From: Synechococcaceae cyanobacterium
GTDB lineage: Bacteria; Cyanobacteriota; Cyanobacteriia; PCC-6307; Cyanobiaceae
Length of the DNA stretch: 16,684 bases
Assembly (NCBI GenBank): GCA_947460085.1
Contig: CANHGA010000016.1
Location: 1-16,684 of the forward strand
Direction of reading: 5' to 3'
Numbering within the stretch: position 1 is the first letter of the stretch; each line of letters opens with the position of its first letter. Positions 7,789 through 14,721 of the stretch are shown piece after piece. The notes under the pieces are model-generated. The model worked only from the letters and a program-made list of their open reading frames with translations. It had not been told where the DNA came from and did not search any database. The translations under genes were made by a program, and so were the position numbers.

Positions 7789-10041
7789 TTGAGTGACCTG
7801 TTTGGGCACCACCGCGAAACGATCCTGGCCAAGGTGGCCCCCCTGGCCGATCGGCTGAGGCCCAAGACCCTCGACGACTTCGTTGGCCAGGAAGGAATCC
7901 TCGGTCAAGGGCGCCTGTTGCGGCGAGCCATCGCCGCCGATCGGGTCGGCAATCTGATCTTGCACGGCCCCCCCGGCGTGGGCAAAACCACCCTGGCCCG
8001 AATCATTGCCGGGAGCACGAGAGCCCATTTCAGCAGCCTGAACGCCGTGCTGGCAGGGGTGAAGGATCTGCGAATCGAAGTGGATGCGGCCAAGGAGAGG
8101 CTGGAGCGCCACAGCCTTCGCACCACCCTGTTTATCGATGAGGTCCACCGCTTCAACAGTGCCCAACAGGACGCCCTGCTGCCCTGGGTGGAGAACGGCA
8201 CCCTCACCCTGATTGGGGCCACCACCGAAAACCCCTTCTTCGAAGTGAACAAGGCTTTGGTGAGCCGCTCACGCCTCTTCCGGCTGCAACCACTCGAGCC
8301 CGCCCACCTGCGCCAACTGCTCAATCGGGCCCTGAAGGATCGCGAGGTGGGCTATGGGGACCGCCCCATCGTGATCAGTGAGGAAGCCAGCGAACACCTG
8401 CTGGATGTGGCCGGCGGCGATGCCCGCAGCTTGCTCAACGCCCTGGAGCTCGCCGTCGAAACCACCGCCCCCAACGCCGATGGTCTGATCAGCATCGATC
8501 TCGCCATCGCCGAGGAATCGATCCAGCAGCGGGCGGTGCTCTACGACAAACAAGGTGACGCCCACTTCGACACCATCAGTGCGTTCATCAAATCGCTACG
8601 GGGCTCCGATGCCGATGCCGCCCTGTTTTGGCTGGCGCGGATGGTGGAGGCCGGCGAAAACCCCCGCTTCATCTTCCGGCGGATGTTGATCTCCGCCGGG
8701 GAAGACATTGGCCTTGCCGATCCCCAAGCCATCGTGGTGGTGGAGGCCTGCGCCGCGGCCTTTGAACGGGTGGGCTTGCCCGAAGGGCTCTACCCCCTAG
8801 CCCAGGCCGCGCTGTATCTCGCCGGCGCCGAGAAGAGCAACAGCCTGCTGGGATTTTTTGATGCCCTCAAAAGCGTCAAAACAGCCAACAGGCAGCAGGT
8901 GCCCGCCCACCTGCGCGATGGGAACCGCGATGGCAAGGCCTTTGGCGATGGCGCCGGCTACCGCTACCCCCATGCCTACGCCGAGCACTGGGTGGCCCAG
9001 CAGTACCTCCCCACAAGCCTGCAGGGCGAGGTGTTTTGGCAACCAGGCCACCTGGGCTGGGAGGGGGCCCTGCGCCAACGCCTCCAGCAACGCCGCGCCG
9101 CCCAACTCGCCGCCGCGGCCGAAACGGCGGCGGACCAAGGCGATGTGTTGAGCAGCAGCCCCGACGATCCCCAACTAGAGCGCTGGTTGCAACGGCAAGC
9201 CACCGCGGAAGGGGAACGCCTCGACGCCCTGCGCCGGCGCCTGTGGGCGGGGGCCCCGTGGCAGCGCCACGATCGGGTGCTGATCCTGGAGGCCCATTCC
9301 CTGCTCTGGGCCCTCGACCCCCTCGAGGCCACCCCCGAAGGGGAGGTGGTGATCACGGTGGGCCATGGCTCCGATCAGGAGCGCTTGGCCGCGCAGCTGC
9401 AGCTGCTCGATGCCCTCCGCCAACCCCAGGTGGTGGTGTGTCCCCCGGATCAACCCGAGGCTTTGACCAGCAACCTGCAAGCCAAAGGGGCCCGCTTCGA
9501 ATGGATCGCAGCCCGCCAACCCTGGCGGCACCTCGAACCAGGCGGGGTCGAAGCCTGGCTCAGCGCCCTCGAGGGGTTGATCAGCCCCCAGGGCCAATGG
9601 CGCCTGCTGTTCAGCACACCCCGGATTGGTCCAGCCACGGGTTTACTGGCTGCCCTCAAGGCCCAACCGATCACCCGTCCTGGGGCCAATACAAGTTTCC
9701 AAGCCGACCTAACCAATCTGCTCAGGGAGCTTGCAGACCAGGAAACGGCTGGGCTGGAAGCAGGCGATGCCAATCAGCGGATCGCCAGTAGCTGGTTGGG
9801 CTCCCATGGATGGACCGTGACCAGCGAGCTCTGGGACGAATCCCTGGAACTCGAAATCTCACCGGCTCGCATCGCCCGCTGGCTCGCCGATGGCAGTAGC
9901 TATCGCACCCAACTTGAGGCCCTGGGCAACCAACCCCTCACCGCCATCCAGATCGAGCTCCTCCACCGGGGCTTTGGGCAAAGGCTGAACCAAACCATTC
10001 CCCAGCAACTGACCCACCATCTGGTGATGGCCAGGGCCTAA
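7789..10041 (+). CDS. rarA: RarA (MgsA) AAA+ ATPase fused to a C-terminal unknown domain
   Basis: The N-terminal part (about 1-430) is the replication-associated ATPase RarA, which acts at stalled forks and single-strand gaps. Its motifs are complete: Walker A GPPGVGKT (60-67), Walker B LFIDEVH (114-120), sensor 1 GATTENP (143-149), arginine finger SRSR (159-162) and sensor 2 GDARSLLN (210-217), followed by the tetramerisation part with SAGEDIGLADP. RarA alone is about 440 residues; this protein has 750. After an Arg/Gln/Ala-rich linker (about 425-480) comes a region of alternating strands and helices (about 490-745) resembling a Rossmann or methyltransferase fold. This matches the known 'RarA/unknown domain fusion' type of cyanobacteria. 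The start must be TTG at 7789: a TGA at 7780-7782 closes the frame and SDLFGHHRE already matches the family N-terminus. A GAGGG (7781-7785) sits only 3 bases upstream. Confidence 0.93.
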   Translation: MSDLFGHHRETILAKVAPLADRLRPKTLDDFVGQEGILGQGRLLRRAIAADRVGNLILHGPPGVGKTTLARIIAGSTRAHFSSLNAVLAGVKDLRIEVDAAKERLERHSLRTTLFIDEVHRFNSAQQDALLPWVENGTLTLIGATTENPFFEVNKALVSRSRLFRLQPLEPAHLRQLLNRALKDREVGYGDRPIVISEEASEHLLDVAGGDARSLLNALELAVETTAPNADGLISIDLAIAEESIQQRAVLYDKQGDAHFDTISAFIKSLRGSDADAALFWLARMVEAGENPRFIFRRMLISAGEDIGLADPQAIVVVEACAAAFERVGLPEGLYPLAQAALYLAGAEKSNSLLGFFDALKSVKTANRQQVPAHLRDGNRDGKAFGDGAGYRYPHAYAEHWVAQQYLPTSLQGEVFWQPGHLGWEGALRQRLQQRRAAQLAAAAETAADQGDVLSSSPDDPQLERWLQRQATAEGERLDALRRRLWAGAPWQRHDRVLILEAHSLLWALDPLEATPEGEVVITVGHGSDQERLAAQLQLLDALRQPQVVVCPPDQPEALTSNLQAKGARFEWIAARQPWRHLEPGGVEAWLSALEGLISPQGQWRLLFSTPRIGPATGLLAALKAQPITRPGANTSFQADLTNLLRELADQETAGLEAGDANQRIASSWLGSHGWTVTSELWDESLELEISPARIARWLADGSSYRTQLEALGNQPLTAIQIELLHRGFGQRLNQTIPQQLTHHLVMARA
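10038..10041. other. Shared CTAA at convergent stops (rarA / exported protein)
   Basis: TAA of rarA (10039-10041) and TAG of the minus-strand gene (10038-10040) share CTAA, the same arrangement as at 2078-2081. Confidence 0.95.
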
Positions 10042-10673
10042 CGGCCCATCGCTCCCACTTGCAGCGAAGCCATCAAAAAGGCCAAATGGGCCAAAACGGA
10101 ATCGCCGCATTGGGCTGGGCACACCGGATCCGGATTGGTCCTGCGGGCCTCCGCCGTGGTCTGGGGCAGCCAGAAGCGCACGGGCAACGCCGCCACCACC
10201 CCTGCGGCGGAGAGGGCCTCCTGGCGTGAGGCCTTCAAGATGGCCGAACGCAACCCATAGGCCTTGAGTTGGGGAGCGAGCCAGGGGGACCAACCCTCCA
10301 CGTGCTGATTGACCAGGGCACGGCCGGCGGGGGAATCCAAAAACCCCGACACCCGCTCCACCTTCACGCCGTACACCTTCACCAGAGCCGCCCGGATCTC
10401 CTGGGGACTCCATTCCGTGCGGGCCAAATCATCCAGCAGGCGCCGATTGGTGAGCGGCGCACCAGCCAAGAATCCTTTGAAAACTGCCCGATCATCCCCG
10501 GCGGTGGCCGGATCAACGGCCCCATGGGCCGGTGCCGGTGCCAGGGGCATGGCCGTCGCAGGGAAGGCCATCGCAGGTAAAGCCATCGCAGGAGCCGCCC
10601 CAGCCATCAAGCCCAGCATCAGGCGGCCAACCAAGCCCAGGGTCCGTGGGGCCTTCAGCAGCTCTCGATCCAT
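10038..10673 (-). CDS. Exported small protein with DUF1400-like region
   Basis: From the ATG at 10673 the 211-residue product begins with a basic start and a hydrophobic, Ala/Met/Pro-rich segment (about 11-50), consistent with a signal peptide. Residues about 60-165 (FLDSPAGRALV, then GLRSAILKAS and ALPV) resemble DUF1400, the cyanobacterial module usually found N-terminal to an alpha/beta hydrolase, but no hydrolase domain or GxSxG motif follows. The C-terminal tail has a Cys pair (CPAQC, C185 and C189) and a hydrophobic stretch (VLAHLAFLMASLQVGA). An in-frame ATG at 10763 exists, but the 30 added residues overlap the upstream gene and precede the signal peptide. It lies downstream of the phosphopantetheinyl transferase gene. 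The family assignment is from remembered pattern and only moderate; function unknown. Confidence 0.75.
   Translation of the reverse strand: MDRELLKAPRTLGLVGRLMLGLMAGAAPAMALPAMAFPATAMPLAPAPAHGAVDPATAGDDRAVFKGFLAGAPLTNRRLLDDLARTEWSPQEIRAALVKVYGVKVERVSGFLDSPAGRALVNQHVEGWSPWLAPQLKAYGLRSAILKASRQEALSAAGVVAALPVRFWLPQTTAEARRTNPDPVCPAQCGDSVLAHLAFLMASLQVGAMGR
10552..10596 (-). repeat. 15-bp x3 imperfect tandem repeat in the exported protein's signal region
   Basis: Units 10552-10566, 10567-10581 and 10582-10596 share the core GCC(A/G)TCGCAGG. In the gene's frame they give the five-residue rhythm PAMAL, PAMAF, PATAM in the hydrophobic leader. The reading frame is preserved. Confidence 0.75.
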
Positions 10674-10741
10674 GGCGCCCCTGCTGGCTGAAGGCCAAGG
10701 ATAGGGGCCAATACTGGACTGCCCCCGCAGCTCCCCCCTAC

Positions 10742-11359
10742 TCAGCCCAGCACGGCCGCCCACAGCCAGCCGCCGCTCTGGCCCACTTGGGGCGTGAGCT
10801 CCAACGCTTCGCGCTGGTGATGCAGCCGGCCATCACCGTGATCAAAACGCCAAAAGCTGAGTTCCGCTGCCAGCGTTCGCTGGCGCCATTTGATCGCCGC
10901 CTCCTTCGCCACCCAACTGGTCAACACGGCCAAGCGCAGGCGATCACCGGGCAGCTGGTGCAACTGGTCGACTTCCTCAGGAGGGAAAAAACGCTCGGCC
11001 AAGGCCCGACCGTCCAAGGGACGATCAAAGCGCTCCAGGTCCACCCCAATGGGCACGGGGGCATAGCCCAGCAAGACCCCATCACGGCTATGGCTGAGGC
11101 TGACCCAGCCGCCCTCCAACTGCGGGGGTTGACCCGGTGGACTGTTCAACGGCACCGCCGCCGGGTCACAGCCCAGGGCTTCCGCTAACACCTCGCGCAT
11201 GGCCGCCCTGCTGTGCCAATAGCGCTGGCTGCCCAAGGGGGACAAGGCTTGCCCCCAGAGAATTTCCTGGGCCGAGAGCACCTGCCATGCAGCCCCCTGC
11301 AGGGGCAAGAGCCACAGTTGGACTGCCTGCCCACGGATTGGCAGCCGTTGCTTGGACAC
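10742..11359 (-). CDS. 4'-phosphopantetheinyl transferase (Sfp/AcpT superfamily)
   Basis: Transfers the 4'-phosphopantetheine arm of CoA to a serine of carrier proteins. In cyanobacteria, Sfp-type enzymes are known to serve fatty-acid ACP and, where present, other carriers. Numbering from the GTG at 11359, the product has 205 residues with WVSLSHS (86-91), the Mg-binding GVDLE (D107, E109), FFPPEE (about 124-129) and WVAKEAAIK (149-157, with K152, E153 and K157). These match the superfamily signature, and length is near the usual 210-240. An ATG at 11461 would extend it, but that region crosses the divergent bcp start at 11424, and GTG 11359 is the only ATG/GTG/TTG start codon in between. The exported-protein gene follows 68 bases later on the same strand. 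Confidence 0.9.
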   Translation of the reverse strand: MSKQRLPIRGQAVQLWLLPLQGAAWQVLSAQEILWGQALSPLGSQRYWHSRAAMREVLAEALGCDPAAVPLNSPPGQPPQLEGGWVSLSHSRDGVLLGYAPVPIGVDLERFDRPLDGRALAERFFPPEEVDQLHQLPGDRLRLAVLTSWVAKEAAIKWRQRTLAAELSFWRFDHGDGRLHHQREALELTPQVGQSGGWLWAAVLG

Positions 11360-11423
11360 TGGCGTTGGCAGCGATGGCTCCAGAAGGCCCCTTAGGCTCT
11401 CGCCATTGTTGCGTTCACGCTGA

Positions 11424-11891
11424 ATGGCCCTGCAGATCGGTGACCCCGCCCCCGATTTCACCCTGCCGGACCAGGACGGTCAACCGGTAAGCCTGAAGGA
11501 CCTCAAGGGCCAAAGGGTGGTGATTTACTTCTACCCCAAGGACGACACCCCAGGCTGCACCAAAGAAGCGTGCAACTTCCGCGACCAATGGGCAGCCTTC
11601 GAACAGCACGGGATCAAGGTGCTTGGCATCAGTAAGGACGGCGCCGCAAGCCACAGCAAATTTATGGCTAAGTACAGCCTGCCCTTCACCCTGCTCAGCG
11701 ACGCGGAACCCTGCCCGGTGGCCGAGTCCTACGAAAGCTACGGGCTTAAGAAATTCATGGGCCGCGAATACATGGGCATGATGCGCCACACCTTTGTGGT
11801 GGATGCCGAAGGCAAGCTGGAGAAGCTCTATTTGAAAGTGAAGGCCGAAACCATGGCCGACCAAATCCTCAGCGACCTGGGCCTGGCCTGA
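11424..11891 (+). CDS. bcp: Peroxiredoxin Q / bacterioferritin comigratory protein (Bcp)
   Basis: Thiol peroxidase that reduces H2O2 and organic hydroperoxides with electrons from thioredoxin. The 155-residue protein begins MALQIGDPAPDFTLPDQDG, then has the active-site DDTPGCTKEAC: T42, peroxidatic C45 and, five residues on, C50 as the likely resolving Cys of the atypical two-Cys PrxQ class. The active-site Arg is R121 in MMRHTFVVD. A third cysteine, C97, is probably not catalytic. Length is typical (150-160). The ATG at 11424 has no strong ribosome site. It is divergent from the phosphopantetheinyl transferase gene (64-base gap), and its 3' end overlaps the end of coaX by 23 bases. Confidence 0.96.
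   Translation: MALQIGDPAPDFTLPDQDGQPVSLKDLKGQRVVIYFYPKDDTPGCTKEACNFRDQWAAFEQHGIKVLGISKDGAASHSKFMAKYSLPFTLLSDAEPCPVAESYESYGLKKFMGREYMGMMRHTFVVDAEGKLEKLYLKVKAETMADQILSDLGLA
11869..11891. other. 23-bp 3' overlap of convergent bcp and coaX
   Basis: The last seven codons plus stop of each gene lie on opposite strands of the same 23 bases. The coaX TGA is at 11869-11871 and the bcp TGA at 11889-11891. No terminator hairpin with a T-run is visible here. Confidence 0.9.
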
Positions 11892-12681
11892 GCGCCGCGA
11901 GGGCCTCAAGGGCCAGGTCTGGAGCCCATTGCAGGCGCCCCTCCAAGCCCGAGCGCGCGCCCAACCAACCCGCCAGCAACGGCTCGAGTTGGGCCCCATC
12001 GCCGCCGGTGAGCCAGATCTGGCAATCCGGCTGCTCTGCCCACACCTGCTGGGCAGCGAGGGCAATGGCACCAGCCATGCCCCAGAGCACCCCAGAGCCC
12101 ATGGCCGCTTCTGTCTGGATTGGCCAAAGCCCAGTGGCCATGGGCCAATGCCCAGTGGCCATCACAGCGGGCATGCCATCGGCAAGTCCTGCGGAGACCC
12201 CGATCTTCGGCAATTGGGCTGTTCCCTCCGCCAGCGCCCGCAATTGCAGGGCGGCCCCAGCCATCAGACGGCCCCCCACAAACCGACCAACCGCATCCAC
12301 CCGGGTCAGGCTTAAGGCCGTACCTGCATCGGCCACCAACACCGGTGAATCCGAGAGCTGCCAGGCTCTCCAGCCCACCAGGGCCCGGTCCACGCCCAGC
12401 CACGGGGGCATGGCCTGCAGGGGAATGTCGGCCAAGCCCATGGGCGCGCTGCCATCCAGACCCAACTGGTCGGGGATGGGGCCTACGGCAGCCCAACCGG
12501 CCAGCTGAACACCAGCGTTCCGTAAACCGGCCATGGGCACCCCCCCAATGCCAAAGCCCGGCGGGGCATGCCAACTGCGCCAGCCATCCAGGCCTTGGCA
12601 GGCCCAATGCCAGCGGCTGTTGCCAATCAAGAGCCAATGGGCCGCCTCGGGCGCCACCGCGTCGGGCACCTCAGGCGCCAC
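11869..12681 (-). CDS. coaX: Type III pantothenate kinase
   Basis: Catalyses the ATP-dependent first step of CoA synthesis. From the GTG at 12681 the product has 270 residues with WLLIGNSRW (16-24), GVDRALVGWRA (96-106), VADAGTALSL (116-125), FVGGRLMAGAALQLRAL (134-150), TEAAMGSGVLWG (190-201) and WLTGGDG (223-229), the family order. The usual N-terminal DxGNT is IGNS here, without the Asp. Start choice is uncertain: the ATG at 12726 would overlap cysH by 43 bases and add residues unlike the family, whereas GTG 12681 begins two bases after the cysH stop; GTGs at 12669 and 12657 are also possible. A 21-bp tandem repeat lies in the loop before TEAAMGSG. It shares CoA metabolism with the nearby phosphopantetheinyl transferase. 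The 3' end overlaps bcp. Confidence 0.88.
   Translation of the reverse strand: MAPEVPDAVAPEAAHWLLIGNSRWHWACQGLDGWRSWHAPPGFGIGGVPMAGLRNAGVQLAGWAAVGPIPDQLGLDGSAPMGLADIPLQAMPPWLGVDRALVGWRAWQLSDSPVLVADAGTALSLTRVDAVGRFVGGRLMAGAALQLRALAEGTAQLPKIGVSAGLADGMPAVMATGHWPMATGLWPIQTEAAMGSGVLWGMAGAIALAAQQVWAEQPDCQIWLTGGDGAQLEPLLAGWLGARSGLEGRLQWAPDLALEALAALRPGPGR
12122..12163 (-). repeat. 21-bp tandem duplication inside coaX
   Basis: Units 12122-12142 and 12143-12163 match at 19 of 21 bases. In the coaX frame they encode ATGHWPM and ATGLWPI, lengthening the loop just before the conserved TEAAMGSG segment. The frame is kept. Confidence 0.85.
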
Positions 12682-12683
12682 CC

Positions 12684-13451
12684 CTAAATGCCTTCGCCCA
12701 ACACCCCGGGCAGATGGATGCCGCACTCCTGCTTCAAGCCCCCAAACCGGGTGGCCCTACCGCTGATCCCACCATCGTCGGGGGCGCTGGAGTGCCAATC
12801 GCCCACGGTGGAATACCCCTGAGCAAACAGGGGGTGCTGGGGAAGGGCGTGGTCCTGCATGTAATAGAAGACGTCTCGCTTGGTCCAGCTCAGCAGGGGT
12901 CGCAGGGACCAGCGCTGCCGGATCGGGTCGAGGGGCTGCATGCCACTGCGGTGGTCCGTTTGGGTTCCGCGCACCCCGCTGGCCCAACAGGTCACCCCCA
13001 GATCGGTGAGGGCCCGATCGAGGGGTTCCACCTTGCGAATGCGGTGATAGAGCCCGAGGGCTTCGGCCGTGCCGGTCTCCCAAAGCCGGCCATGGAGGGC
13101 TTCCATGCGGGCCGGCCCCATCGGCGCTTGGGCAACGTGCACGTTCAGCTCAAGCAACTCCGACAGCTGCTGGGCGTAGCGGTAGGTCTCGGGGGGGAGA
13201 TAGCCCGTATCCACCCAAATCACTTGCACCGGCTGGCCACTCGCCCTGGCCAACCCACTGACCATGTGCAACAGCACGGCCGCCTGAATGCCAAAACTGG
13301 TGGTGAGGGCAAACCCCTCCCCAAAGGTCTGCTGGGCCCACGCGAGCCGTTCCGGGGGCGTTAGGGGCTCAAGCAAATGTCGGGCCGCAGCCAAATCAAT
13401 CGGCGCACCGGCTCGATCACAGGGATAGGTGGGGGCTTGGGTCGTCACCAT
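12684..13451 (-). CDS. cysH: Phosphoadenylyl-sulfate (PAPS) reductase
   Basis: Reduces activated sulfate to sulfite in assimilatory sulfate reduction, with thioredoxin as electron donor. In 255 residues it shows the adenine-nucleotide alpha-hydrolase loop TTSFGIQAAVLLHMV (50-64), WVDTGYLPPETYRYA (79-93), a WASGVRGTQTDHR segment (156-168) and the C-terminal catalytic motif KQECGIH with C243. The two cysteine pairs that hold a [4Fe-4S] cluster in APS-type reductases are missing: LYHRIRKVEPL (134-144) and GYSTVGDWHSSAP (212-224) have no Cys. This predicts the cluster-free, PAPS-using type. The ATG at 13451 is a clear start. coaX follows two bases after the stop, so the two are probably one transcript. 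Divergent from the NDH-2 gene. Confidence 0.95.
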   Translation of the reverse strand: MVTTQAPTYPCDRAGAPIDLAAARHLLEPLTPPERLAWAQQTFGEGFALTTSFGIQAAVLLHMVSGLARASGQPVQVIWVDTGYLPPETYRYAQQLSELLELNVHVAQAPMGPARMEALHGRLWETGTAEALGLYHRIRKVEPLDRALTDLGVTCWASGVRGTQTDHRSGMQPLDPIRQRWSLRPLLSWTKRDVFYYMQDHALPQHPLFAQGYSTVGDWHSSAPDDGGISGRATRFGGLKQECGIHLPGVLGEGI

Positions 13452-13536
13452 CGCCCCATCATCGCCCGCAGCCCTAGCCCCTGGTTAGGGTTCAAACCAC
13501 CGCACCCAACCCCAACGTGTGTTGCCGGATAGACCG

Positions 13537-14721
13537 ATGACAGCCGCACCGGTGGTGATTGTGGGTGGGGGCTTTGGAGGGCTCTACACCGCCCTGGCCC
13601 TGGCCGCGCGCAAGGGGCATCCGCCGATCTTGCTGATCGAGCCCAACGAACGCTTCCTGTTCCTGCCCCTGCTCTACGAACTGTTCAGCGGGGAACTGCA
13701 CAGTTGGGAAATTGCGCCCCGCTACGACGCCCTGCTGGCAGGCAAAGGCGTGGCCTGGTTACAAGACAAGGTCAGCCGCATCAATAGCAACACCAAGACC
13801 GTTGAAACCCAATCAGGCCGCCAACTGAACTTCAGCCGGCTAGTGATCGCCACAGGGGCCGCCTCCAACAGTTTTGGCATCCCCGGCGTGGAGGAGCACA
13901 GCCTGGGATTTCGCACCTTGGCCGATGTGGAGAAGCTCCAACAGTTGGTTGGGCAGCTGCGCCAACACCGGCGGCCACTGCAACGGATTGCCGTGGTGGG
14001 CGCCGGGGCCAGCGGCGTCGAATTGGCTTGCAAATTGGCCGACAGCCTGGAAGGGGCCGCCGTGGTGGAGCTCATCGAACGCGGCAGCAACCTCTTGCCC
14101 GCCGCCAAGTCCTTCAATCGGGAGCAGGCCAAGCTGGCCCTGCAACGCAAAGACATCCGCCTGCGCTGCCACACGGAGGTGGTTGCCGTCGGCAGTGACC
14201 ATCTCGAGCTCCTTGGGCCCCAAGGGCCCGAACGGCTGGCCACCAATGGCGTCATTTGGACGGCCGGTCTGCGCTTTGAGGCTCCGCCGATCGAACCCAA
14301 GGCTCCCGCCGGGGCAAAGGCTCCCGCCGGGGCCAATGGCCGCCTGGCTTGCCAGCCGGATTTGCAGGTTTTGGACCATCCCCGGTTGTTTGCCATCGGC
14401 GATATCGCCCAGCTGGACGGCCTCGATCCGGTGCCAACCACCGCCCAAGTGGCCTTTCAGCAAGCCGACTGCCTGGCGGCCAATCTGTTGCGATCCCTGG
14501 CGAACGAACCCCTCGAGCCTTTCCACTTCAAGGACCTCGGCGAAATGATGAGCCTGGGCAAAGGCGAAGCGGCCCTCACCGGGGGCGGCTTCACCCTGGC
14601 CGGATCTGCCGCCTTCCAAATCCGACGCCTGGCCTACCTCTCCCGCATGCCCGGCAAAACCCACCAGGCCAAGGTGGCTGCTGGCTGGCTTGGTAGTGCC
14701 GCCCTGCAGTGGTCGTCATGA
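13537..14721 (+). CDS. ndh: Type II NAD(P)H dehydrogenase (NDH-2), FAD-dependent
   Basis: Non-proton-pumping membrane-associated flavoprotein passing electrons from NAD(P)H to quinones, or acting in redox sensing. In 394 residues from the ATG at 13537 there are two Rossmann folds: FAD-binding VVIVGGGFGG (6-15), then VIATGA (103-108), and the nucleotide-binding IAVVGAGASG (151-160) followed by ELIE, whose acidic end favours NADH over NADPH. The second FAD motif FAIGDIA (285-291) and TAQVAFQQA (302-310) follow. The C-terminal part (about 355-392) is basic and amphipathic, as in membrane-surface NDH-2 enzymes; no transmembrane helix is evident. An upstream GTG at 13519 would add six residues. 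The gene overlaps the next by ATGA. An 18-bp tandem repeat lies near residues 254-266. Confidence 0.93.
   Translation: MTAAPVVIVGGGFGGLYTALALAARKGHPPILLIEPNERFLFLPLLYELFSGELHSWEIAPRYDALLAGKGVAWLQDKVSRINSNTKTVETQSGRQLNFSRLVIATGAASNSFGIPGVEEHSLGFRTLADVEKLQQLVGQLRQHRRPLQRIAVVGAGASGVELACKLADSLEGAAVVELIERGSNLLPAAKSFNREQAKLALQRKDIRLRCHTEVVAVGSDHLELLGPQGPERLATNGVIWTAGLRFEAPPIEPKAPAGAKAPAGANGRLACQPDLQVLDHPRLFAIGDIAQLDGLDPVPTTAQVAFQQADCLAANLLRSLANEPLEPFHFKDLGEMMSLGKGEAALTGGGFTLAGSAAFQIRRLAYLSRMPGKTHQAKVAAGWLGSAALQWSS
14299..14333 (+). repeat. 18-bp tandem duplication inside the NDH-2 gene
   Basis: Two copies of AAGGCTCCCGCCGGGGC (14299-14315 and 14317-14333) stand at an 18-base period and encode KAPAGA-KAPAGA, a Pro/Ala/Lys-rich loop between the nucleotide-binding domain and the second FAD motif. 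The frame is kept. Confidence 0.88.

Noticed and set aside
9036..9791. Second plus-strand frame inside rarA (251 codons)
   Set aside because: Pro/Arg/Gly-rich sequence out of frame with the well-supported RarA fusion, in the locally most GC-rich part of the window.
10674..10741. TATCCT-like -10 element before the exported-protein gene
   Set aside because: Only four of six bases match the consensus and no -35 is found at suitable spacing.
12120..13364. Plus-strand open frame (414 codons) antisense to coaX and cysH
   Set aside because: Pro/Gly/Arg/Gln-rich, spans two real genes on the other strand and has no motif. A composition shadow.
12684..13451. cysH as an iron-sulfur APS reductase
   Set aside because: The two cysteine pairs for the cluster are absent; only the C-terminal catalytic ECGIH cysteine is present, so PAPS reductase is the better call.
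13472..13499. Small inverted repeats CCCTA/TAGGG and TGGTT/AACCA between cysH and NDH-2
   Set aside because: Arms of five bases that overlap and exclude each other are expected by chance; no promoter element could be anchored to them.
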